A stretch of DNA of 64,000 nucleotides from CAYSWV01 sp964434865 (GCA_964434865.1 CAYSWV010000011.1:1-64000); one strand, 5' to 3'; positions 25,942 to 34,811 are shown, counted from the first letter of the stretch. Translations and numbers: made by a program. The notes: generated by a model from the letters alone, not told the origin.

Positions 25942-27021
25942 ATGGGACAACTGGAGCTCGCCCACCTCCAAAAACGGTATGGATCAACCTTGGCGGTGGC
26001 GGATGTCAGCTTGACGATTGCCCCTGGAGAGTGGGTCACCTTTTTAGGGCCTTCAGGGAGTGGTAAAACGACAACCCTCCGGATGATTGCTGGGTTTATT
26101 CAGCCGACAGTGGGTTCGATTCAATTAGATGGTGAGATTTTGACCTCAGTAGCTGATCGCATCTTTATTCCTCCAGAGCGGCGGCACATGGGTATGGTTT
26201 TTCAATCCTATGCTGTCTGGCCCCACATGACTATCTTTAAAAATGTGGCTTACCCCTTGAAGTTCACGGGGCTGGATCCAGCAGAACAGCAAACACGAGT
26301 AGGTAAAATTTTAGACTTGGTACAACTATCCCATCTATCAAATCGCTTTCCAGCCCAACTATCCGGAGGCCAGCAGCAACGGGTTGCTTTAGCTCGATCT
26401 CTGGTAATGGAACCTAAATTGTTACTCTTGGACGAACCCTTAAGTAATTTAGATGCCAAATTACGGGACGAATTACGTGCTGAAATTGTTGATCTAACCC
26501 GCTGTTTAGGCGCCACAGTCATATATGTTACCCATGATCAAACCGAGGCCCTAGCAATGTCAGATCGAGTGGTCGTCATGCATCACGGACAGATTCAGCA
26601 AGTAGACACGCCTCAAGTTATTTATCAGACGCCTGTGAATTCCTTTGTTGCTACCTTTGTTGGATCAGCTAATCTACTACCTGGTCGAGTCCTCGATTTT
26701 CGAGGGGAGTGGATGGTGGTCGAAATAGTTCTCAACTCTCCTGTAGTCCTGAAAGTGCTGAATTTACAGGGGGCCCACCTAGCGATTGATCAACAAGTTA
26801 CTGTGATGATCCGACCTGAGAACATCCAGCTCAAACGGCGAGGAGACTCTGAGATCACAGCTACTATTTTGCAACGATCCTATCTGGGGCATCGAGTAAT
26901 TTATCAAGCCCAAGTGGGATCTGAGAAGCTACAAGTGAGTACATCAGTCAATCAGTTTCAAGTGGGAGACTCTGTTAGCCTAGGGGTTCAAGATCCAGTG
27001 ATAGTGCCTGATGCATCTTAG
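25942..27021 (+). CDS. ABC-importer ATPase
   Basis: A 359-residue ATPase of the CysA/PotA/FbpC group. Walker A GPSGSGKTTTL is at about 36-46, the Q-loop motif is MVFQSYAVWPHM, the signature LSGGQQQRVALARSL, Walker B LLLDEPLSNLD, and the switch histidine is in YVTHDQTEALAMSD. The C-terminal 110 residues form a TOBE-type regulatory domain (MIRPENIQL). I chose the ATG at 25942, two bases after the permease stop and behind a G-run; the longer frame from 25894 overlaps the permease gene. It powers import with the two preceding genes. Confidence 0.95.
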   Translation: MGQLELAHLQKRYGSTLAVADVSLTIAPGEWVTFLGPSGSGKTTTLRMIAGFIQPTVGSIQLDGEILTSVADRIFIPPERRHMGMVFQSYAVWPHMTIFKNVAYPLKFTGLDPAEQQTRVGKILDLVQLSHLSNRFPAQLSGGQQQRVALARSLVMEPKLLLLDEPLSNLDAKLRDELRAEIVDLTRCLGATVIYVTHDQTEALAMSDRVVVMHHGQIQQVDTPQVIYQTPVNSFVATFVGSANLLPGRVLDFRGEWMVVEIVLNSPVVLKVLNLQGAHLAIDQQVTVMIRPENIQLKRRGDSEITATILQRSYLGHRVIYQAQVGSEKLQVSTSVNQFQVGDSVSLGVQDPVIVPDAS

Positions 27022-27127
27022 TCAATTCCGATCCGTGGGGATTCTGCGAATGGGAAGGTTAGGATTAAATTACCTCAGATCAAGCCTATCGTCAGGCCAG
27101 ATCTGAGTCACTACTGAGAGCCTGAGC

Positions 27128-27583
27128 TTACTCACCCCAATCTGCAGGGGCTAAATTCTCACTGTAGGCGATCCCATAGAAATTGCCGCTTTGGCCATAG
27201 ATAGACCAGTCTGCGGCTTGATCACCTTGGCTGTATCGAGTGAATTTGGCTCGAAGGGGAATGATGCGTGTCACTTCAGCTGTCATTGAGCCATAGTCAC
27301 CCAAAAATTCCTGAGGATCGGGTACAGATTGTTCACGGCTTTGAATCTCAATCTGAAAGACTTGATTTTGGTCATTGGCAATCGCACGCACGAGGCGTGA
27401 TCCCTGATCCTCATCCATAGCGCTGTGACCTTTGACCTGTCTTAGACTAACGCCAGATACGTTGTTGGGTAAGGGATCTCCCAAAGCAATAGCATAGGCC
27501 GATCCAGCGCTTACCAACAGTAAAACAGTGACAACTAAGCCAACGACAACATAGCGGCTATAGGTCAAAATGCGTTGCATCAT
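27128..27583 (-). CDS. Small secreted protein of unknown function
   Basis: A 151-residue protein with a clear signal peptide: TYSRYVVVGLVVTVLLLVSA at about 7-26, ending near SAYA. The mature region is polar and beta-rich with no cysteine, and has no motif I recognise. GGAG lies five bases before the ATG. It is convergent with the ABC importer and the first minus-strand gene reached from it, and 65 bp downstream of the pepsin-like lipoprotein gene on the same strand. No function is assigned. Confidence 0.65.
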   Translation of the reverse strand: MMQRILTYSRYVVVGLVVTVLLLVSAGSAYAIALGDPLPNNVSGVSLRQVKGHSAMDEDQGSRLVRAIANDQNQVFQIEIQSREQSVPDPQEFLGDYGSMTAEVTRIIPLRAKFTRYSQGDQAADWSIYGQSGNFYGIAYSENLAPADWGE

Positions 27584-27648
27584 TGAATCTCCGTGATCTC
27601 CTACAAAGTGAATGAAAAACTGCGAAAGCCTAAGGTCAACCCAGGCTC

Positions 27649-28743
27649 TTAAGTCGCGGGTCTAAACCCAACCTGACCTTGGTTGATATCAAATAGAGTA
27701 TCGGCCCGGAAAAAGAAGGGCATACCGATAAGCTGCACTCCAAACTGAGAATTGACAAAGATCCGATCTAACCCCGGAGTGGGGGGGGTTTGCACATTGA
27801 TGGTGAAGTTAAAAATCCCAGGTACCGTGGCAATAAACTGAGATCCGCCAGGCAAGATAGATCCAAACTGGAGGAAGGGCGCCCCCAGGGCTGAGGTATT
27901 GATTGAAATATCTGAGGACCCTGTATCGTAGGCAGCCAAGTCAGGCACATTTTGAATAGTAGTATTTGAAATCGTGAAATTGGTTAGGATCTCATCGTCC
28001 CAGATCGGTACTCCATTGGCAAACGTGGGCAGAGAAGGGGGTTGACCAAGTTGTCGGATTGCAAATCCAGCCCGGTTATTAGAGGTTAGGCCAGCCGTAA
28101 ATACACCTTGTGTTGAGTTAAACCCACCTGTTTGAATAATGTAGCCACTGCTAAAATTGCCAGCCAGCTGAGCGATGGGGCTGAAGATCAGCGGTTCTGA
28201 GGTGCGATTGGCCAAAGAGACCCCCACAATTCCAGAAAAGAAGCCCGTCCCATCAAATAATTCATCAGGACAGTTGCCGTCATTACAGCGAACCTGGTCA
28301 ATGATTTGAATATTGATCGCACCACTGCTAGAGGCTGCTCCAATCGAGACTGGGGCTTGACCAATTACTCCGTCAAAGGTGGTGCCATCAGCAAAGGACA
28401 CAGTAGAGGGAATATCCGTTCTGATCAATCCAGCTGACCCAATCGCAGAGGCTAACACTCGAATTCCAGCTGATCCGGTATCCAGCAACAACTCGGTGGT
28501 TTGCCCCGCGACATTAATCGGTAGACCCAGTAGTTTTAAATTAGTACTGCCCAGAAGTACCGTCCGCACAGGCATCCCTACAGCGGTAACACCAGGTTCA
28601 AGGGTAGGAATCGGAATCGGAGGTAGGGGCGTTGTGACGCTGTTCGATCCACCCCCACAGGCTGTAATTCCCAAGCAATAGACAATCATTAGGATCCAGC
28701 TGATCCGCCGTAAGGATTGCCAAATCGTCTGGACAGATTGCAT
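27649..28743 (-). CDS. Lipoprotein with pepsin-like aspartic-protease fold (copy 1)
   Basis: A 364-residue predicted lipoprotein. The lipobox is ITAC, with the lipidated Cys at about 29. Two aspartic-protease motifs are spaced as in two-lobed pepsins: LLLDTGSAGIRV with Asp at about 88, and AAYDTGSSDISIN with Asp at about 273. Between them lie a FADGTTFDGVIG segment and a disulfide-like pair (RCNDGNCPDE). The family is often annotated DUF3443. Whether it is an active protease is not shown; a flap tyrosine is not obvious. The start is the ATG at 28743, preceded by AAGGAG at nine bases; an earlier ATG at 28767 is rejected. It is paralogous to the next gene upstream. Confidence 0.85.
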   Translation of the reverse strand: MQSVQTIWQSLRRISWILMIVYCLGITACGGGSNSVTTPLPPIPIPTLEPGVTAVGMPVRTVLLGSTNLKLLGLPINVAGQTTELLLDTGSAGIRVLASAIGSAGLIRTDIPSTVSFADGTTFDGVIGQAPVSIGAASSSGAINIQIIDQVRCNDGNCPDELFDGTGFFSGIVGVSLANRTSEPLIFSPIAQLAGNFSSGYIIQTGGFNSTQGVFTAGLTSNNRAGFAIRQLGQPPSLPTFANGVPIWDDEILTNFTISNTTIQNVPDLAAYDTGSSDISINTSALGAPFLQFGSILPGGSQFIATVPGIFNFTINVQTPPTPGLDRIFVNSQFGVQLIGMPFFFRADTLFDINQGQVGFRPAT

Positions 28744-28869
28744 AACCGATGTCTCCTTGATAGTCATGAATAAAGCGTACGAACCTAGTGAGTTGAGGTC
28801 AATTGACTAAAGCCATTAACCCAGTTGCGGCCAAGATCGGCCTGAGATGGGGCTTAAAAACAGGCTAGA

Positions 28870-29943
28870 TTAGCTCGTTCGGCCCCGAAATCCAATTTGT
28901 CCCTGATTGATGTCAAACAAGGTGTCGGCCTCAAAGAAAAAGGGCATACCGATGAGTTGAAAATCTAAGCTTGAATTGACAAATATCCGATCCTGGCCTG
29001 GAGTAGGCTGAGGGGATCCCACCACAATACGGTAATCAAACCCGCCAGGTAAAAAGGCCCTGAACTCGGAGCCAGAAGGTAATTGAGACACTGTGAGCGG
29101 GGTGCTACCCAAACGAGTTACATTCAAAGCAATATCTGAGGATCCAGTATCAAAAGCAGTGAAATCAGGGGCATTCTGGATAGGCGTGTTTTCGATGGTG
29201 TAGTTAATCACAGGTGAATCATCATCCCAGATGGGCTTCCCATTGGTAAAAGTAGCTGGGATCCGCTCCAACTGGAGGGTAGCAAAAGTAGATCGATTTT
29301 GTGGAGTTAGACCTACTGTAAACAAGCCTTGAGCCGAGGAAAACCCCCCTGTTTGAATGATATAGCCACTGCTGAAATTACCCATTAGCTGAGCGACCGG
29401 ACTAAAAATCACTGGCTCTCCGCTCCGATCAGCTAGTGAGGTGCCGATGATACCAGAAAAGACTCCTGATCCATCAAAGATAGCCTCAGAACAGGTCCGA
29501 CCGGGTCGACATCCTACCCGTTCAATGACCTGAATATTAATCGCACCCGCACTGGTTGCTAGTCCTAACGAAACCGGGGCTTGACCAATTACACCTTCAA
29601 AAACGGTATCATCGGCAAACTCGACCCTAGAGGGTTGTTGAGTTTTGACTAGACCCACTGTTCCTGCAGCTGATTCCAGAATGCGCACCCCAGCTGATCC
29701 AGTATCCAATAATAGTTCAGCGGTTTGGCCTGCTACCGTTGTAGGCAAGCTGAGTAATTTAAAGCTATTGATTTGACGCACGGGCATGGGAATGGTGAGG
29801 CTCCCAGCTTCAAGGGGCGGTGGGGTTAAGGCTGTAGGCGCACTTTCAGAATTACTTAAGCCACAAGCTATCAGGCCCACACAGCTGATCACCATCAGAA
29901 GCCAACGCCAATATCGATGCCTTACACCTAACCTACTACTCAT
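28870..29943 (-). CDS. Lipoprotein with pepsin-like aspartic-protease fold (copy 2)
   Basis: A 357-residue paralogue of the previous entry, in tandem, with about 130 bp between the genes. The lipobox is LIAC. The two aspartic motifs are LLLDTGSAGVRIL and TAFDTGSSDIALN, both intact. The shared framework runs through the whole protein (FEGVIGQAPVSLG, NFSSGYIIQTGGFSSAQG, QLIGMPFFFEADTLFDINQGQ). Copy 2 has a cysteine pair in RVGCRPGRTCSE. The start is set at the ATG at 29943, with GGAG close upstream; a GTG at 29955 is possible. It is likely anchored to a membrane facing the periplasm or outside. The substrate is unknown. Confidence 0.85.
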   Translation of the reverse strand: MSSRLGVRHRYWRWLLMVISCVGLIACGLSNSESAPTALTPPPLEAGSLTIPMPVRQINSFKLLSLPTTVAGQTAELLLDTGSAGVRILESAAGTVGLVKTQQPSRVEFADDTVFEGVIGQAPVSLGLATSAGAINIQVIERVGCRPGRTCSEAIFDGSGVFSGIIGTSLADRSGEPVIFSPVAQLMGNFSSGYIIQTGGFSSAQGLFTVGLTPQNRSTFATLQLERIPATFTNGKPIWDDDSPVINYTIENTPIQNAPDFTAFDTGSSDIALNVTRLGSTPLTVSQLPSGSEFRAFLPGGFDYRIVVGSPQPTPGQDRIFVNSSLDFQLIGMPFFFEADTLFDINQGQIGFRGRTS

Positions 29944-30056
29944 AGTTCTCCCCACCCGATCCCTCGTCAGTGTATTACGGCAGGTGATGTTTGAGTTAGC
30001 TAACTTCCGCAGTTTGGATCAGGTTTATGCCACCAAGCACTGCGGTTAAGGTCGGG

Positions 30057-31043
30057 TTACCGACTCGTTTTTTTTCGGATGGGTTTGATCCAACCTTGAT
30101 CATTAGAGTGCTCTTTGATAGGAGCAGCAGGCTTGGTAGTCGAATCTCGCGAGACTAGCTGGGGTCGTTCTGTTGTACCAGGTTTAGTCGGACGTGTGGG
30201 TTTCTTACGGCGCTGAGGTTTTTGAACATTGGCAATAGCAGTAGCTGCTTCAATGGTGAGATCAGCCCCTTTACGTTGAACATCCATTTCCCAAAAATAG
30301 CCAACTCCTTTACTAGGCAGCGTTCCTGTTAATCGCAATTTAAAGGATTGTTCTTTGCCTCTAGCATTTTTCTTAGTGGTCTGACGGATTTTGACAATGA
30401 TGACATTCTTATCCTGTGATTGAAAAATAACTTCACCTCGGATTGAAAAATAATCCGGTATAAGGGGATCGGCTGTTTCAGGCAAGGGAGGTTTTCCCAT
30501 TTCTTCAGGAGCCCATACTCCCATAATCTGGACGTGCAATGTTTTACTACCTTGACGAGTCCGAGGGTAAACCACCCACAGATAGGATTGCTCAGTATTC
30601 AAGTACTTCCGTACCAGGTTCATGACTCGGCCTAGAAGGACAGCATCCAGCTCTGTGCCATCCTCTGTTTTTAGAATGCCACGCGTAAACTGCTCATCTG
30701 AAGGCTGGTATTGACCTCGAACTAGACCAATAGCTCGATACTGAAGCTGCTCACTAGGTGGTGGAATGGGATGGTTAAACGTGCTGTCTGTGTCCTCAGC
30801 AGGAGGGTCGTTAGGTTTGGGATCACTCAGTTTCGGTTTGATCGGGGGAGGTGAAAGACGGGTTGGTGGACGTAAAACAGGTGATGACTCTTGAGTTTCT
30901 TCAAGGTTTGGCCTGGGAGCAGGCTTGGGGGGCAGTCCTTTTTTACCAGCCTCTCGATCTTGACTAGCATCTCGATCAGCCCGTCCTGATGAGGGAGGGG
31001 TAGGTGGCGTGGGACGAATAGGGCGCTTCGGCTCAAGTGGCAT
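30057..31043 (-). CDS. Proline-rich protein with a conserved central domain, unknown function
   Basis: A 328-residue protein without signal peptide or TM helix. Residues 1-95 are proline- and charge-rich and probably disordered (KPAPRPNLEETQESSP). Residues about 100-275 form an ordered region with beta-strand character (YRAIGLVRGQYQPSDEQF, SYLWVVYPRTRQG, VIIVKIRQTTKKNARG). The last 50 residues are Lys/Arg/Pro-rich and basic. It resembles a conserved cyanobacterial hypothetical protein; basic tails of this kind often bind nucleic acid, but that is inference. It lies between the pepsin-like genes and trpB, each with its own spacing, so it is probably transcribed alone. Confidence 0.7.
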   Translation of the reverse strand: MPLEPKRPIRPTPPTPPSSGRADRDASQDREAGKKGLPPKPAPRPNLEETQESSPVLRPPTRLSPPPIKPKLSDPKPNDPPAEDTDSTFNHPIPPPSEQLQYRAIGLVRGQYQPSDEQFTRGILKTEDGTELDAVLLGRVMNLVRKYLNTEQSYLWVVYPRTRQGSKTLHVQIMGVWAPEEMGKPPLPETADPLIPDYFSIRGEVIFQSQDKNVIIVKIRQTTKKNARGKEQSFKLRLTGTLPSKGVGYFWEMDVQRKGADLTIEAATAIANVQKPQRRKKPTRPTKPGTTERPQLVSRDSTTKPAAPIKEHSNDQGWIKPIRKKTSR

Positions 31044-31186
31044 TACAGTGATTCCGTTCGTTTACTGCTATAGGACTTAAGCGGTAATCATCTAACCGTG
31101 TTCAGTGACCACCTTAACTTAAAGTCTCTCTAGGTGCTGACTATTGGTGTGATCGTAACAAGAGCACCCTGCAACAGGAGTGTGCC

Positions 31187-32431
31187 TTATTGAGGGCCTG
31201 TAACTAACTCTGGATGGGCTTCTAGATAAGTTAAAATCGTGGCCAGATCTTTATCACCACGACCCGAACAGTTAATCACCACGTTTTGATCAGGGGTGAG
31301 TTGAGGGATCAGATAATCCAAATAGGCAAAGGCATGTGCTGTTTCCAGAGCCGGTATAATACCTTCTAATTGAGATAATCGCAAGAGAGCTGTAACCGCC
31401 TCACGATCAGTAATACTGTAGTACTCACCTCGGCCACTATCTTTCAGATAACTATGTTCAGGACCCACACCAGGATAATCAAGGCCAGCACTGATCGAAT
31501 GAGCCTCCTGAACTTGACCCTCCTCATCTTGAAGTAAGTAGCTCATGGCCCCATGTAAAACCCCAATTTGCCCCTGAGTTAAGGTCGCAGCATGTCGAGA
31601 TGTATCGATACCTTCTCCGGCAGCTTCAATACCAATCAAACGCACAGAGGGTTCTTCAATAAAGTCGTTGAATAGGCCTAAAGCATTGGATCCACCACCA
31701 ACACAAGCAACTAGCACATCTGGTAATCCGCCCCAGGCCTGTAGAGCTTGTTGCCGAGTTTCCTGGCCAATCACGTCGTGGAAAGCTCGCACCATCATGG
31801 GGTAGGGGTGAGGTCCGGCAACCGTACCAATCACGTAGTGAGTCGTTTCTACATGGGTAACCCAATCCCGGATCGCTTCAGATAGAGCGTCTTTGAGAGT
31901 TTTAGTACCTGAGTCTACTGCTCTGACATCAGCTCCTAACAGTTGCATGCGTTTAACATTGGGGGCCTGGCGTTCAATATCGAGGGCACCCATATAAATG
32001 ATACAATCGAGGCCAAATCGGGCACAAACAGTAGCTGTTGCAACACCATGCTGCCCCGCACCAGTTTCAGCAATGATCCGTTGTTTACCCATGCGGCGAG
32101 CTAAGAGAGCTTGACCTAAGGCATTATTAATTTTGTGAGCACCAGTATGATTAAGATCTTCACGTTTGAGATACAGTTGAGGCCCGTTATAGTAAGCGGT
32201 TAGCCGTTCAGCAAAGTAAAGGGGACTGGGCCGACCTACATAATCTCGTAACAGATGTTCAAACTCAGTTCTAAAGGAGAGATCTTGCCAGTGGTGCTTA
32301 AAAGCCTCTTCGAGTTCAGTCAGCGCCCCCATCAGTGTTTCTGGAACATATTTACCCCCAAATACACCGAATCGCCCTTGAGCATCGGGACGGGCAGAGC
32401 TAATTGAGGAAGCTATCTGTTGTTGTGCCAT
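31187..32431 (-). CDS. trpB: Tryptophan synthase beta chain
   Basis: A 414-residue PLP enzyme that joins indole and serine to make tryptophan. The early motif GRFGVFGGKYVPETLM, the PLP lysine in LNHTGAHKINNALGQ, the phosphate-binding GGGSNALGLF and SAGLDYPGVGPEH all match TrpB1. The start is set at the ATG at 32431; an in-frame TTG at 32455 would add eight residues. Neither has a good ribosome site. trpA is not adjacent, as is common in cyanobacteria where trp genes are scattered. Confidence 0.97.
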   Translation of the reverse strand: MAQQQIASSISSARPDAQGRFGVFGGKYVPETLMGALTELEEAFKHHWQDLSFRTEFEHLLRDYVGRPSPLYFAERLTAYYNGPQLYLKREDLNHTGAHKINNALGQALLARRMGKQRIIAETGAGQHGVATATVCARFGLDCIIYMGALDIERQAPNVKRMQLLGADVRAVDSGTKTLKDALSEAIRDWVTHVETTHYVIGTVAGPHPYPMMVRAFHDVIGQETRQQALQAWGGLPDVLVACVGGGSNALGLFNDFIEEPSVRLIGIEAAGEGIDTSRHAATLTQGQIGVLHGAMSYLLQDEEGQVQEAHSISAGLDYPGVGPEHSYLKDSGRGEYYSITDREAVTALLRLSQLEGIIPALETAHAFAYLDYLIPQLTPDQNVVINCSGRGDKDLATILTYLEAHPELVTGPQ

Positions 32432-33012
32432 GGTAGAACGGAAATCAGAGGACAAATAAGAGCAGTAATGAGAACAGTGAGCACTAAGGCATCACAAGTA
32501 GAGTTCTAACTTATCACACTCCCCGAGCTTTCCCTGATCTATCGTTACATCTCATCTACTGATCTCTAACTGGATGATCTTTTGGCCTGAACACAGGTTG
32601 AAATGAATACTAAACATTAGTTAGCACTTCACCTTTTTCTCAACGTTGTACACCTGACCCCGAGGCTTCCCGATATACCTTGATAGGTCATTTGCACTGG
32701 TGATCCTAGTTGCCACCTTTGCCCGCCTTTTGCCGCCTTCAGTCCGCCTCAGTCCACCCATGATCCAGCTGAACCCTCCCAGCTCTATCCCAGATCCGCG
32801 AGGCAAAGTTAAGCGGTGATCCATCAAAACTTCACAAAGTCCCTAAATTCAAGAAGTTGATCTGGGTTTTTGACTGCAGGATCATGAAAACTGAATCTTT
32901 CGATCAGAACTTCGATTAAGAGCAATGCTGACGATATTTGATCGATACTTTCACAGGTTATTCATATCCCATTGATACTGTCTTTTCCAAGTAGAAAAAT
33001 TGAGGTCATTAG
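32432..33012. other. Divergent intergenic region between trpB and the psb35-like gene
   Basis: It has about 580 bases without a credible gene. A 68-codon minus-strand frame at 32621-32827 sits over a short tandem-like stretch of gccgcc/gtccgcc words (32716-32760) and has no ribosome site, so it is rejected. The right end holds GAGG seven bases before the ATG at 33013. Sequence around 32938-32966 (TTGATC, then TTATTCATAT about 17 bases later) could be a promoter for the photosystem genes, but it is a weak match. Confidence 0.35.
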
Positions 33013-33210
33013 ATGACGTATAGACTTGCTGATGCCATAGCTGAGAGTACAGTTGGATCACCCCACTTTCCTATCGCAGCCACGGTAGTGTTAATTGTTG
33101 GATTTATTGCTGCTACTTTGCTTGGATCAATTGCCTGGTTCAACTCTAAGCAGCCTGTGGGCTGGAAGGAAAACGCTGAGCGGCCTGACTTTATTCCAGA
33201 TCTCAAATAG
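33013..33210 (+). CDS. psb35: Psb35-like photosystem II assembly protein
   Basis: A 65-residue single-TM protein. A short lumenal or stromal N terminus holds SPHFP. A TM helix runs at about 25-46 (TVVLIVGFIAATLLGSIAW), followed by FNSKQPVGWKENAERPDFIPDLK. The phrase NSKxPVGWE..RPDFIP after the helix is how I recognise the family: Psb35 (ssl2148-type), reported to associate with CP47 assembly intermediates of photosystem II together with Psb34 and high-light-inducible proteins. The identification is from memory of the family pattern. GAGG lies seven bases upstream. It is followed after 57 bp by a gene with a Psb34-type motif. Confidence 0.65.
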   Translation: MTYRLADAIAESTVGSPHFPIAATVVLIVGFIAATLLGSIAWFNSKQPVGWKENAERPDFIPDLK

Positions 33211-33267
33211 TAACCACTCATGTCTCAGCTTGAGTTGGAGTGAACTGAACTGCCCAAGGAGGTAATA

Positions 33268-33609
33268 ATGACAAATCAGAGTGAAACTTTAAGCAACAGC
33301 TATGACCGAGGTATTGTGCCAGCTGAAGTGCTATCCCGCATAGAGCGTGAGCAAGATAGCTACAAACAGCTTCCAGTTCGAGAAGGTGCTATCGATACCA
33401 CAAGAGGCTACACTGTGGATCAAGAAGGTTTGATCAACAACTACGCCATTGAACCAGAAATGTACATCAATGAGCCTGGTGATCTCCGAGAGCAAGCTGT
33501 GGAGCAGGCCGAAAAGCGGATCAGAGAGTTGAAAGAAATCCGTCGTGACAACGGGGATGGCCCAACTGAAGAGCGAGATCCTCAGCAGAAAGGACCAGGG
33601 CTAATCTAA
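33268..33609 (+). CDS. Soluble protein with a Psb34-type N-terminal motif
   Basis: A 113-residue hydrophilic protein with AAGGAGG upstream. The centre holds GYTVDQEGLINNYAIEPEMY (residues about 47-66), which resembles the stroma-facing N-terminal motif of Psb34/ssl1498 proteins (EGG-x-x-NNFAVEP-x-x-Y). In Psb34 this motif is followed by a chlorophyll-binding-like TM helix. Here no hydrophobic helix follows; instead there is a Glu/Arg-rich helical stretch (REQAVEQAEKRIRELKEIRR) and a conserved-looking end KGPGLI. It is probably co-transcribed with the Psb35-like gene. It may be a soluble competitor or partner of the same photosystem II site; that is inference. Confidence 0.7.
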   Translation: MTNQSETLSNSYDRGIVPAEVLSRIEREQDSYKQLPVREGAIDTTRGYTVDQEGLINNYAIEPEMYINEPGDLREQAVEQAEKRIRELKEIRRDNGDGPTEERDPQQKGPGLI

Positions 33610-33732
33610 CCTCGACTCTAATCAGACGATCTTACTCCAATCAGTCTTTGTGGCTGACTAGTGTAATAGATTACCTGGCGGGTCGATTAGCCACTGAACG
33701 ACCTAGCAAACAATTTAGACAGGAGGAGCCCT

Positions 33733-33777
33733 ATGTTCTTCCTGTTATTGTCATTCTCTAGGCTAATGAATTTCTGA
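33733..33777 (+). CDS. Short ORF with strong ribosome site: possible detached signal peptide or leader
   Basis: ATG at 33733 is preceded by AGGAGGAG at a six-base spacing, the best ribosome site in the neighbourhood. It encodes only 14 residues, MFFLLLSFSRLMNF, then TGA at 33775-33777. Reading on in this frame gives a second hydrophobic run (AYPLLIIVIETVL) and a TGA that overlaps the start codon of the channel gene. The downstream channel gene starts without a signal peptide or ribosome site and in another frame. This may be the remains of its signal peptide or a coupling leader. Confidence 0.4.
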   Translation: MFFLLLSFSRLMNF

Positions 33778-33815
33778 GCCTATCCATTGCTGATTATTGT
33801 TATTGAAACAGTGTT

Positions 33816-34811
33816 ATGAGTGATACCTATTCAGAGTCTGAAGCTAAAGTTTGGTCGATGAAATCAATGTTGCCTTTGCCGTTACAAGGCTCAGAGCCGA
33901 TGGAAGTTCTTATTGGAATTTATCTCTATGATTTTTTTAAAGTAGATGATAGTCAGCAAACATTTGAGGCTGATTTTTACCTTTCATTCCGGTGGGTGGA
34001 TCCAAACCTGGCACAAGTTACTGAGAATACTGATGATCTCATCAAGCTGCAGTCGCGTAAGGTCAATCTAGATGAGATCTGGCACCCAATGATATTTATT
34101 TTGAACCGACGACAGAACTTAATTCAAACATTTGAATCAGTCGTTGTAGCAACTGACGGTACCGTTGTTGTAGGTAAACGATTTCAAGGATCGTTATCTT
34201 CAGTAATGGACTTAAAAAGATTTCCGTTCGATCAACAGGTTTTCCCCATTCAGGTTTCATCTTACGTTTATGGACCTGATGAGATTTCATTAGTTGTCGA
34301 TGAGCAAGTAACAGGTAGAACAGAAAGTCTATCAATCCCCAACCAAAAAATTGAGTCGTTCTCGTCTGTTATTAGCTCTCGTCGAACATCTCACCCCTGG
34401 AAAAATTATGTGAACTTCACCTACCAGATTCCAGCAAAACGCCATCCAACCTATTATTTAGGGAAAGTTATTTTGCCGCTAATGCTGATTAATTTGATGG
34501 CCTACTTGGTTTACTGGTTAAACGTTGAACAAACGATGCCTCAGGTGGCTATTTCAGTTGCAACAGTGCTCAGCTTGATCACGTATTGGTTCACGCTACA
34601 ACAAGAGTTACCACGTATCCCCTATCTAACGGCTCTAGATACCTTCATGATTGGATCAATGCTACTTGTATTTGCAGCTCCAATTGAAACCGTCATAACT
34701 GTTAATTTTGCTGAAGTCAAGTTGAATCTCCTTGCTTTTGAACTTGATCAATGGATGAGGTGGTTAATGCCAATGTTATATCTGGGACTGACTATCGTCG
34801 CTTTTTGTTAG
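33816..34811 (+). CDS. Pentameric ligand-gated ion channel (GLIC/ELIC-type) homologue
   Basis: A 331-residue homologue of Cys-loop receptors, of the prokaryotic type without the Cys-loop cysteines. The extracellular domain covers residues about 25-210 and has the family signature LKRFPFDQQVFPIQV at about 131-145 and WHPMIFI. Four TM helices occupy about 215-331, with an M2-like helix around QVAISVATVLSLITYW. The protein ends right after M4 with a short AFC tail. GLIC from Gloeobacter is a proton-gated cation channel; here the ligand is unknown. No signal peptide is encoded in this frame although the extracellular domain needs export, and the ATG lacks a ribosome site, so the true start may be disrupted (see findings). 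The stop overlaps the convergent gene by four bases. Confidence 0.88.
   Translation: MSDTYSESEAKVWSMKSMLPLPLQGSEPMEVLIGIYLYDFFKVDDSQQTFEADFYLSFRWVDPNLAQVTENTDDLIKLQSRKVNLDEIWHPMIFILNRRQNLIQTFESVVVATDGTVVVGKRFQGSLSSVMDLKRFPFDQQVFPIQVSSYVYGPDEISLVVDEQVTGRTESLSIPNQKIESFSSVISSRRTSHPWKNYVNFTYQIPAKRHPTYYLGKVILPLMLINLMAYLVYWLNVEQTMPQVAISVATVLSLITYWFTLQQELPRIPYLTALDTFMIGSMLLVFAAPIETVITVNFAEVKLNLLAFELDQWMRWLMPMLYLGLTIVAFC

Noticed and set aside
32621..32827. 68-codon minus-strand frame upstream of the psb35-like gene
   Set aside because: It lies over short gccgcc-type repeats, has no ribosome site and no recognisable motif.
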